Shown here: piece by piece, positions 29,486-37,347 of the stretch | Position numbering within the stretch: the first letter of the stretch is position 1 | How the letters are laid out: each line of letters opens with the position of its first letter | Source: Zelonia costaricensis | Taxonomy: Eukaryota; Euglenozoa; Kinetoplastea; Trypanosomatida; Trypanosomatidae | Length of the DNA: 64,000 bases | Direction: 5' to 3' | Assembly: GCA_030849075.1 (NCBI GenBank) | Contig: JASAOO010003476.1 | Coordinates: forward strand, 1-64,000 | The notes under the pieces: generated by a model | The model's input: only the letters and a program-made list of their open reading frames with translations | Told to the model about the DNA's origin: nothing | Databases searched by the model: none | Made by a program: the position numbers and the translations under genes

Positions 29486-29923
29486 ATGTCTGCTGAGGCC
29501 GAGTCCGTCTCTGCGCCGCAGGTGGCCGCCCCCGCCGCGCCGGCCGTGGCCGCGGAGCTGAAGCCGAAGAACACGCACCGGCTCAACCGCATCCTCCGCA
29601 AGCCGAAGGCGTCGCTGGCGCCGCGCAAGTGGCACCCTGCGCCGGTCGAGGGCGAGAGCCGCACCACGGGCGTACCGGCCAGCGTCGTCAACCGCCTCAT
29701 CAGTGGTCTGTCCGACGAGGAGAAGCAGCGCGCCGCCGCCGGCCTCGACCCGCTGAGCGCGACGCAGGAGGCGCTGATCCGGCGCGCCGCGCGCTTTGGG
29801 CTGAACATCAACATGAGCAACCCGTCCGCCCCCGCGCCGGCCATTCAGGCGCCGATCTTCGCCGTCGACGAGGAGACGCTGCGCCGTCGCGAGGAGCGCT
29901 TCAAGCAGGCCCCGCCCGCGTAG
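29486..29923 (+). CDS. Small SARNP/Tho1-like protein (mRNA export type)
   Basis: A protein of 145 residues. After an Ala/Pro N-terminus, residues 28-50 are basic (NTHRLNRILRKPKASL). Residues 96-108 (ALIRRAARFGLNI) and 131-142 (TLRRREERFKQA) match the repeated short motif, R-A-x-R-F-G-L and K/R-R-x-E-R-F, found in the C-terminal part of human SARNP, yeast Tho1 and plant MOS11. Those proteins bind RNA and the DEAD-box helicase of the TREX mRNA export complex. The N-terminal SAP domain of the relatives is not present. The helix ASVVNRLISGLSDEEKQRAA precedes the motifs. Because trypanosomatid mRNA export is poorly matched to opisthokont TREX, the link is suggestive only. Confidence 0.8.
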   Translation: MSAEAESVSAPQVAAPAAPAVAAELKPKNTHRLNRILRKPKASLAPRKWHPAPVEGESRTTGVPASVVNRLISGLSDEEKQRAAAGLDPLSATQEALIRRAARFGLNINMSNPSAPAPAIQAPIFAVDEETLRRREERFKQAPPA

Positions 29924-30771
29924 TGACGCGACGTGCAGAGACGCACTCGAATAGAGGGCGCGAGGGCGTGCTGCGCGGCAGCAACGCGGGACTGCGTTCC
30001 CCACCTTGCTGTGCCTGTCCGTAAGAGAAGCCGCCTGTGCAGCTGTGCTTTGAATCTACGTGGCTTGATGTGTGTGTGTGTGTGCGTGTGCGTGTGTGTG
30101 TCTGCGGCTGCAACGACGTTTGGCTCCCCCACCACCTTCTCTGTCTCGTTGTTCGAGTTGTAAGCTTGTGGACGCATCAATAAACGAGCGGTATTGCCAA
30201 GGCTCAGAGCAAGAGCGACTCTCCCGCGCGAAGTCGGTACGATGGGGAGCCGCTATGCGGGCGAGCGGGTATGCGGGTGTGCGGGTCTGCGCTGCTGCAT
30301 GCCCGCCTCCAAACCGCCGCAGTGAGCGCACACCGCCGCGCCGTTGGCTTGACTAGCTGTTCCCCTTCGACTCTCCATGCTCTGCCCCCCCTCCCTTCCC
30401 CTCCAACCATTCATCTCGTCCACGCACCCTCTCACGTAGAAGCTGCGACACTCGGCGTGCGTTTGCGTTCGTCGTGGCCTGGCCGAAGTAACCGCCGCAC
30501 CGCCGCCGCTGCGAACTCCACCTCACCGCACTGCCGTGCGCCCCTGTGTGTGTGTCTCTCTCCTCACGCTCGGCCTTCACTCGAGGGGGGGAGGAGGAAG
30601 GGGCAGCGCGCGGACCGCAGCGTGCAGCCCACCCTTCATAGACCGCCTTCCATCACAGAGTCCAATAGAGAAGGGGCGGAGTCGACACGACGTTTTAGAT
30701 TCACGTGCGTCACGCACCTCGACGCGGTGTGGCCTCCTCCCCAGCTTCTGTTCCCCTGCACCTCGACCGCC
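29924..30771 (+). other. Spacer upstream of the tandem UBL gene
   Basis: A GT run (30067-30100) follows the stop and C/T-rich sequence lies at 30360-30440. A likely splice acceptor is the AG at 30743-30744 after a short C/T tract, 28 bases before the ATG. A frame open upstream of that ATG has UTR-like composition. Confidence 0.6.
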
Positions 30772-31878
30772 ATGAGCAGCAGCAGCGGCCCAGCAGCCGC
30801 GGCGGCGGCGGCGCCGGTTTCGGTGCAGCTCACGCCCATCGCCCCTGTGCGCGTCTTCGACGTGCACGGCGAGTACTTCGACACAGAGCTCGACATCGAC
30901 GCCCCGCTGCGCGCCCTGCAGCTCGCCATCGAGGACTACTTCAAGATGAAGCCCGAGGTGCAGCTTCTGCTGCACAACCGCCAGCAGGTGCACCCCGACC
31001 GCACGCTGCGTGACAACGGCTGCCTGCTGCTGAAGGGCGACCCGTACGTGAAGCTGGTCTGTCTGCTGAAGCGCGGCCCGGTCCTCAACCTGCAGTGCGA
31101 GGTGGGGCCCGTCACGTACGTCATCGCCTGCCACGAAACGACGACCGTGTGGGAGGTGAAGGGGATGCTGTGCGACGAGATGCAGCGACAGCAGCGCCGC
31201 GCCGCACCGCAGGGCGGCGAGGACGGCGCCGCTGGGCGGCGGCTGGTGTGCGGCCCGGAGCGGCTGCGGCTGCTGTGGCGGTACATGGAGCTCAACGACA
31301 AGGCCACCCTGCACTACTACCGCATCGCCACAAACGCCGTGCTGCACGTCATGCACCGCCGCCGCGCCGTCGCCGCCCCGCACGAGAGCCGCGCCGCGAG
31401 CCGCGCCGTCGTTGCCTCTTCGTCGCCGGCAGCGGCTGCAGGGCCCTCGCCGGCGTCCGCGATGGTGTGGTGGCAGCGCCCGCCGCCGCCGGTCGAGTAC
31501 CACGACGCGTTCGCCGACCTCGGCCCCCTCCGTCAGCCCACCGCTGCACCGCCACCGCCACCGCCACCGCCACCGCCCGCCACGTATGCACCGCCACAAG
31601 CGGCGGCCGCTATCCCGCCCACCGCGCCGCCGCTCCGCAGCGACCCGCTGACGGGTGCCGAGGCCGCATCGCTGTCGCACGCGGTGCGCTCGCTCGAGGC
31701 GCAGCTGCACGCGCTGCGGCAGGAGCAGCGGCAGGTCGAGGCCTATCAGCAGTCCCTCTCAGCGCACCAGCGCGGCAGCCTCGCCGACGCCCAGCAGCGC
31801 ATCCTCGAGCTGGAGGAGACAGTGCTGCGCTTCCACGCGTTGCTGCAGCGCGCCGTCGCCCTCCTGCCCGCCTCTTGA
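30772..31878 (+). CDS. Protein with two tandem ubiquitin-like domains and a C-terminal coiled coil
   Basis: A protein of 368 residues starting MSSSSGPAAAAAAA. Residues 25-101 form a ubiquitin-like unit (VRVFDVHGEYFDTELDIDA, then LQLAIEDYFKMKPEVQLLLH, then DRTLRDNGCLLLKGDPYVKL). Residues 103-197 form a second (VTYVIACHETTTVWEVKGML, then RLRLLWRYMELNDKATLHYY, then AVLHVMHRR) with an insertion before its third strand. Neither ends in a Gly-Gly that could be conjugated, so both are built-in domains and not modifiers. A Pro-rich linker follows, and residues 300-360 form a coiled coil (LEAQLHALRQEQRQ, ILELEETVLRFHALL). No known partner is evident. It is the last gene of the + strand unit. Confidence 0.85.
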   Translation: MSSSSGPAAAAAAAPVSVQLTPIAPVRVFDVHGEYFDTELDIDAPLRALQLAIEDYFKMKPEVQLLLHNRQQVHPDRTLRDNGCLLLKGDPYVKLVCLLKRGPVLNLQCEVGPVTYVIACHETTTVWEVKGMLCDEMQRQQRRAAPQGGEDGAAGRRLVCGPERLRLLWRYMELNDKATLHYYRIATNAVLHVMHRRRAVAAPHESRAASRAVVASSSPAAAAGPSPASAMVWWQRPPPPVEYHDAFADLGPLRQPTAAPPPPPPPPPPATYAPPQAAAAIPPTAPPLRSDPLTGAEAASLSHAVRSLEAQLHALRQEQRQVEAYQQSLSAHQRGSLADAQQRILELEETVLRFHALLQRAVALLPAS

Positions 31879-32303
31879 CGCGTCCGCGTCCGTATCTGTG
31901 TAGTTGTATGTGTACGTTGCGTGTGGGTGCGTGCGTGCGTGCAGGTGCGTGTGTCCCCCTGCACCCGTCTAGAGCCCCCCTCCCCCCCAAACCGTTGACC
32001 ATCGCCCCGCACACAAGTGCACAAAGAGTCACCGTTCGAGGCAGCACGCCCCGCGTCCCCCCCCCCGTCACGCTGGCGGGGCTCTTGCCGCAGCTGCTGG
32101 CGCGGACGACCGGCCACGCGCTGCGCGCGACATGCAACACCGCCCCCCCCCCTCCTGCGAACCCTGCGCTTCCCCCCCCTCCCCCCTCTTCGTCTCGTGT
32201 TGCGTGCCGGGCGCGGCGCGGCGTGGGCTGCCGCGGCGGCCAGGCCGGTCGGCCGCCGGCCCAGGTGGGCGCCCCGGGGCGTGCGGCGCGGCCCAGCGGC
32301 GGT

Positions 32304-32327
32304 GGGCAGGCGGGCAGGCGGGCAGGC
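32304..32327 (+). repeat. GGGCAGGC x3 tandem repeat
   Basis: Three perfect tandem octamers within the G-rich half of the strand-switch region. Confidence 0.85.
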
Positions 32328-32402
32328 GGCGTGGGCCGCGCGTGGCCCGGTGCGTGTGTGCGCGCCTGTGCGTGCGTGGGCGGTTTCTCTGTGGGGTTTG
32401 AA

Positions 32403-32446
32403 GGGTGGGGGGGGTGGGGTGGGGTGGGGGTTGGGGGTTGGCGTGG
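32403..32446 (+). repeat. G-rich tract with G-quadruplex potential
   Basis: It contains at least six runs of three to eight G separated by single T or TT within 44 bases on the + strand. The density is enough for several overlapping quadruplexes. It lies between the two converging units. Confidence 0.85.
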
Positions 32447-33172
32447 GTGTCGCTGGGCGGCAGGCGTCGGCGCGCGGGTGTCGCGGGGCGCGGGCAGTGG
32501 CGCTTCTCGGCGCGTTCGGTGTTTGCGGGGGGCAGGGCGGGGGTTGGTGGGGCTGGGCCCGTGGGGCGGGGGAGGGCAAGGAAGCAATCAGCAAGCATAT
32601 ACGCCGAGACACACGCACACCTCAACACAGAAACAACCACAGACAACAGCACACAAACGCACGCACGCGGCAGAGGCCAGAAGAACGCAATACACGAAGA
32701 AAGAAAGCGCAAGGGAATCGCTGACGCCGTTGCGGGTACGGTTTGCCACGGCGCGTCCCATCATCACCACCGACGCAACAAAGTCAGCACGTGCCTCACG
32801 AACTGCACGGAGGAGGAACCGGGCATATCACCCATCTACACATATACACACGCACGCGCGCGCTAGCACCCACCCCCACACGCCCACCAACCCCCCTTCC
32901 CCTTTCGCAGCGACTGGCAAACAGCGATGCCGCACGTCATGTGAGGGTGAGGGCGGGGGGTGAAGCGGATGGGGTGTGAAGGGGAAGGCAACGAAGCGAA
33001 ACACGCGCAGGGGGCAGCATCACGTCACTCGGCGTCGAGGCGCCCCCAGTGAGGTGGTGGCAAGGAGGGGAAGAGGAGAAGAAACTGAGGCAGGAGAGGG
33101 GGGGGGCGCGGCCAGTACGCGCTCTGTTCCCCCCGGCTCCTTCTCGAGGCAACAAAGTCATCATCTGCAGTG

Positions 33173-33213
33173 ACACACACACACACACACAGACACACAC
33201 ACACACACACACA
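33173..33213 (+). repeat. (AC)n microsatellite, one interruption
   Basis: An AC array broken once by AG, in the 3' flank of the C2-like gene, where it reads GT on the coding strand. Confidence 0.95.
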
Positions 33214-33339
33214 TGCACACACCTGTGGACGGGCCCGTACCCACCGCTGCTGGGCAGGAGCACCAGCGGGCCGAGGAGTAGCGCGCGCCCCTGCGTTCTG
33301 AATAGCCGACTATCGTGCTTGTGCGAGAGCCGGCTACAG

Positions 33340-34098
33340 CTACTTCGGCTGGTTCGGCGGGTAGTCGGCGCCGCCCGCGTTGCCCTGCTGACCAGGCGCA
33401 GGCAGCGCGTCGGGGTACTGTGCCGACGGTGGCGGCTGGGCGAAGCCTGGGTACAGCGGCGGGGGCAGGGAGGCGCCGAAGAAGGCCTGCGGCTTCGGGG
33501 GCAGCGGGGCGGGCTCGCACTGGTGGTGCTGCTGCATGGGGTCCGCCACGACGGCGGACGCGTTGGGGGCGTACGCAGCGGTGGTGTAAGGGCTGGGCGA
33601 CTCCAGCGGAATGCCCTCGGCGGGCCGGTCGTACGCCAGGGCCGTGGGCGGGTGCTGCGGCTGGTACGGCATCAGCGTCTGCTGCTGCATCAGCTGCGGG
33701 GCGCCGCCGGGGGTCTCGCCGAAGTCCAGCGGTGTCACGGCGAGGCTGATGGTCGCGGCCTTGCCCTCAAAGGTGCCGCGCACGTTGACGCGCACCTGCT
33801 GCCCGCGGATGAAGCGCTGCTCGTCCAACTCAAGCCACGCAACGGACACGCAGGCCTGCGAGAAGAGGGACTTCACCCACAGCTCCACGAACATGCGGTT
33901 GCGGCCCGGCCTCGTCGAGTCGCGGATGTATTGGAAGCGAAAGCGCTCACCAAAGCGCACCTCGCCGGCGCGGTCCGGCTCGGCTGGACGCGTGCGAATG
34001 GCCTGCCCCTGCAGGCGCACATACACGCAGAAGGACTTGCGCAGAGACACGCCGGAGATGTCCGTGGCGCAGAGCACGGCGACGTCGACAACCGGCAT
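33340..34098 (-). CDS. C2-domain-like protein with Pro/Gln-rich tail
   Basis: A protein of 252 residues. Residues 1-125 have the alternating strand pattern of a C2 domain (VVDVAVLCATDISG, SFCVYVRLQG, FGERFRFQYI, MFVELWVKSLF, CVSVAWLELDE, VRVNVRGTFEG). The canonical calcium-binding aspartates are mostly missing, so lipid or protein binding without calcium is more likely. The rest is Pro/Gln/Tyr/Ala-rich and disordered. This arrangement resembles small C2 proteins of plants and protists that sit at membranes. The predicted splice acceptor lies at 34156-34157 (on the - strand, after a C-rich tract), giving a 57-base 5' UTR. It is the last gene of the - strand unit. Confidence 0.75.
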   Translation of the reverse strand: MPVVDVAVLCATDISGVSLRKSFCVYVRLQGQAIRTRPAEPDRAGEVRFGERFRFQYIRDSTRPGRNRMFVELWVKSLFSQACVSVAWLELDEQRFIRGQQVRVNVRGTFEGKAATISLAVTPLDFGETPGGAPQLMQQQTLMPYQPQHPPTALAYDRPAEGIPLESPSPYTTAAYAPNASAVVADPMQQHHQCEPAPLPPKPQAFFGASLPPPLYPGFAQPPPSAQYPDALPAPGQQGNAGGADYPPNQPK

Positions 34099-34848
34099 CG
34101 TGCTCGAAGAGGGATTGTGTAAAGGGGAGGGGATGTAGGTGCGGGTGCAAAGACGCTAGGGGGGGGGGAGGAGAGGGACAGCCGCGTACAGTGTGGTGTG
34201 CGTGTGCGTGGGGGGGGGGGCCTAGTTGGGTGGCGGGTAGTGGGACGGGCGGCGAGAGGGAGATGCCGAAGCACGAGCAAAGAAGGGGAGCGTGGGCGTA
34301 GGGACGGGATGTGGAACGCGAGGCTGCAGCTGCGCGTGCGTGCGTGCGTGCGTGTGTGTGTGTGTGTGTGTGTGTGGGTAGTGGCAGAGTAGAGGAGCAT
34401 GCAGTAAGAAGAGCTGATGGCAAGATTAAGCGAGGCGACCCGCCACTCTCCCACCTGCACAGACAGCGGGACGGAGCGGGAGCGAGCAAGAGGCTACGGC
34501 GCAACGGCATTGTTTACCGTTGATGCCGGTGCTGACGCGACGTGCTTCAACCGGTAAACATGGAACCCTCATAAGGGCTTGGGAACAGCGTGCGACACAG
34601 CGATGGAAGGAGAGGAAGTCGAACGGGACGAGAAAAGGGAGAAGATGGGGGAAAGGAAGGGAGAGAAGCACTGATGAACATCGGCAGGGGCGCCGCGGTG
34701 GCCGCCCCGGGGCGGAACAGAGGAGCGGAGAGCCAAGTGAGGTATGACACGAACACGTCTAGGGACATGGCGGAGGCAAGGGGGGGGGACAGAAAGGGGA
34801 GTCTTGACCCCCCCCTCACCCCACGGCCCCCGCGGGTCAAGGCTTAAA
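34099..34848 (-). other. Spacer between the unrecognised 585-residue gene and the C2-like gene
   Basis: On the coding strand it is pyrimidine-rich, with a C-rich tract opposite 34158-34180 and a GT array on the + strand (34352-34376, CA in sense) in the 5' flank of the C2-like gene. No gene is seen. Confidence 0.65.
34352..34376 (+). repeat. (GT)n microsatellite
   Basis: A perfect GT array, CA on the coding strand, upstream of the C2-like gene. Confidence 0.95.
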
Positions 34849-36606
34849 CTACATGCCGGAAAAGAAACTAAGGTAGTACGGCACCACAGCGAAGTCATCT
34901 TGCAGCGCGGTCAGCAGCGTGTCTACCGCGATCGAGGCCCCGGCTGCCACGGCGGCATCGATGCATGCCGTCATGCGCGTCAGGGCTGCCTGCACGTTCT
35001 CCGGGGTGAAGCCGAAGACCGCAACGGGCGCGTGGGTTGCACAGCTCAGCGGAACGCGCATGCTGCCCGAGTCCTCCTGCTGCAAGAAGCCGTCCTTGTC
35101 CGCCACCGCAGCCTGCGCGATCCAGTCGCGGATGAAGTACGCCTCCGCGCTGCTCACGACGTCGTCGGCCGGCATCGACGCGCCACCGGCGGCCAGGGCG
35201 TCCACGTCCTCGGCAAGTCCCGAGGCGTGGCTCTTGCGCCGGGCCGCAGACGGCGCCCGGTGCGGTGCGGCGATGGGCGTGCGCAGCCGGTACAGCCGCA
35301 GAAATGCGGCAGCCCACCACACGACAGCCGCGGTGGAGAGGAAGAAGCGGGTTGCCGGCGCGCCGGTTGCCGTCCGGCCCCGCCCGCCTCGCCGCGCCTG
35401 CGCCGTCGTCCCGGCGGCCCGCAGCGTGTGGCGGACGTAGCTGCGGCAGCTCTCCGCAAGCACCGCTGCTGTCGTGTGGCAGGCCGCGCACACGTTTGGC
35501 CGGCGCCCGCTCGAGGCGTCGCTGAGCCGCAGCTGCTGCACCGCCTCTTCGGCGAGCGCGTCGACAGAGTTGTGCAGCTCCCACGCGCCGCGATCGGCGC
35601 AGGCGAGGAGGATGGCGACGTACAGGTTGATCGGGTCGCGGCAGAGCCCCTCGCGCGCGTTGTCGAAGACCGTCTCGAAGAAGGACGCCCAGTGCACCAC
35701 CTGCGAGAGCAGCGCCTGATGATCCTCCAGCCCCATCGCTGCAGCCGAGTGCACGGTCGAGGCCGACGCGGAGATAGGGGAGCGGCGCAGCACGTCCTCC
35801 ACGAGGTGCAGGCCGTACGGCACGTGCAGCGACGTCAGCGGCGCCACCGGTTGAGCCCGCCCGCTGTCCAGCACGAGGTGGTACGGCACCCCCCCACTCG
35901 CAGCGGCGGCCGTGGCGGTGGTACTGCTCGCGGCGGCGGTTGCGCCGGCGCCACTGGACGGGCTGTCGCGCAGATACGTCCCCACAAAGTCAGCGAAGGT
36001 GAGCGGCTGGGGCGGCATGACGAACGTCGGCCCGCTGACGTCCTCGTCCTCCCCGCCGTCCGCGCCGGTCGTCTTTTTGCGCGTCGCGGCTGGCTGACTT
36101 GCCTCTGTCGCCTCCAGCACCCGCCGCGCATCCAGCGGCATGCCGACCAGCTGCGTAAAGAGGCCCTCCGTCGCGCACAGGACGCGCTGCTGAAGGAGCT
36201 GCAGCGTGCGCGTCGGGCACCGCCGCAGCCACGTGACGGCCAGCTCGACCTGCTGGGCTTCGTCCAGCACCGTCCGCTCGCCGTGCACGGCCGCGCCGCA
36301 GAAGGGCGCCACGGTCAGCCGCTCCACTAGCGCCGCACCGCTCAACGCCGGCGCGGCGAAGTTGTGCTGCTTGCCGGACATGGTGGGGCGCGGCGGCCGT
36401 GCTGCGGCGGACTGCGCCCCCAGCGCGGCGAGTACGCTGATGGAAGAGTCCGAGAAGGCGACCGACGAGTGCGGCGGCCGCGGGTTGACAGCGGTGCTGG
36501 CGGCGGGGAAGCGGCGCTCGAAGCGGCCGAGCTCGTCGTCGACGACGCACCGCTCTGCGGCCCGGACAGAGCGCCGCGCAGTCGTGGATGTGCTATCCCG
36601 ATTCAT
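34849..36606 (-). CDS. Hypothetical protein, 585 residues
   Basis: The start MNRDSTSTTARRS is the first ATG after a C/T-rich tract ending in CAG (AG opposite 36720-36721), giving a 5' UTR of about 114 bases. The protein alternates globular, helix-rich blocks (AQQVELAVTWLRRCPTRTL, ALLSQVVHWASFFETVFDN, INLYVAILLACADRGAWEL) with Ala/Ser-rich linkers. A CxxC pair lies in RPNVCAACHTT. A short aromatic-rich stretch (AAVVWWAAAFLRLYRLR) could lie against a membrane but is too short and charged to be a clear transmembrane helix. The C-terminal 100 residues are acidic and hydrophobic, ending YYLSFFSGM. No family is recognised and no function is proposed. Confidence 0.75.
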   Translation of the reverse strand: MNRDSTSTTARRSVRAAERCVVDDELGRFERRFPAASTAVNPRPPHSSVAFSDSSISVLAALGAQSAAARPPRPTMSGKQHNFAAPALSGAALVERLTVAPFCGAAVHGERTVLDEAQQVELAVTWLRRCPTRTLQLLQQRVLCATEGLFTQLVGMPLDARRVLEATEASQPAATRKKTTGADGGEDEDVSGPTFVMPPQPLTFADFVGTYLRDSPSSGAGATAAASSTTATAAAASGGVPYHLVLDSGRAQPVAPLTSLHVPYGLHLVEDVLRRSPISASASTVHSAAAMGLEDHQALLSQVVHWASFFETVFDNAREGLCRDPINLYVAILLACADRGAWELHNSVDALAEEAVQQLRLSDASSGRRPNVCAACHTTAAVLAESCRSYVRHTLRAAGTTAQARRGGRGRTATGAPATRFFLSTAAVVWWAAAFLRLYRLRTPIAAPHRAPSAARRKSHASGLAEDVDALAAGGASMPADDVVSSAEAYFIRDWIAQAAVADKDGFLQQEDSGSMRVPLSCATHAPVAVFGFTPENVQAALTRMTACIDAAVAAGASIAVDTLLTALQDDFAVVPYYLSFFSGM

Positions 36607-37347
36607 GGCACTGGAAGCTGCCTGAGTGTGCGTGTGTGTACGCGAGCGTATGTGGGTGTGGATGGTGCGAGTGCGCTGGCACACGGTGCGAACCTGTTGC
36701 GTGCGAGGGTTGCACAGAGCTGATGGGGGAGAAACAGTGAGGTGGAGGGAGTGGGGAGGGAGGGGGGCCCGCGGCTGGGGTGGCTTGAAGGAGTTCTGCA
36801 TACGCGCGAGACGGACAGGGAAGCGAGGGGGTGGTGAGACGGAGGGAGGGGTGGGGTGAGCAGCGACTGTCTCGTCCCTTTTCTTCCCTTCCTCCAGGCC
36901 TGGCGGTAGCGCGTGTGGTGCCGAGCACCGAGCCACACTGCGCGAGGTGAACGCGCAGGGCGGCAGTCGCCGAGTTGTGGCATTCGTGTGGCACAGAGGC
37001 AGCGATGGACAAGACAAGAAACGGGAACGGAGAAGCGCAGGATGCAGTTGATAAAGGAGAAGAGGAGACGAGAGCCGCTGCGGTGTCGACACCGACGCGG
37101 GGTGGGAGGTGGAAGGGGGTGTCAGCGACGGTAAGGACGCAGAGACAGAGAAGTCAACAGCAGAAGGCCGAGGCACCGCGCCGCCCAGACGCCCACCAGG
37201 CACCACCACAGCACGTCCAGAAGCTCGCACACACACACACGCGCACAAACACATCGAGATCGTCCAGCACCCCCCGCGCCCCCGCGCGCGCCAGCCCAAC
37301 GCCGGTCCTCGGCCGCTCCCTCCCCCTGACTCGCGTCTTGGCGTCCC
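36607..37347 (-). other. Spacer between the myotubularin and the unrecognised 585-residue gene
   Basis: It is C/T-rich on the coding strand, most strongly opposite 36722-36900. A CA run at 37230-37247 (+ strand) lies in the myotubularin 3' flank. No gene is seen. Confidence 0.65.

Larger units (their letters stand above)
31879..33339. other. Convergent strand-switch region
   Basis: Genes to the left read rightwards and genes to the right read leftwards, so the two polycistronic units converge here. The + strand is C-rich up to about 32180 and G-rich from about 32220 to 32580, then becomes A/G-rich. This is the expected mirror of pyrimidine-rich sense spacers on both sides. Convergent regions in Leishmania relatives are known transcription termination zones, often marked by base J and histone H3 variant. 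Those marks cannot be read from sequence. No tRNA or other RNA gene was recognised. Frames of up to 620 codons here are low-complexity artefacts of high GC. Confidence 0.85.

Noticed and set aside
32700..32860. Possible tRNA gene in the strand-switch region
   Set aside because: tRNAs are common at such sites, but no cloverleaf arms or A/B box pair could be traced.
31095..32963. 622-codon frame running from the tandem UBL gene into the strand switch
   Set aside because: It is an out-of-frame shadow of the UBL gene followed by low-complexity; no protein-like segment is present.
36607..37299. N-terminal extension of the 585-residue protein
   Set aside because: It is open but Pro/Ser/His-rich and contains the predicted splice acceptor opposite 36720.
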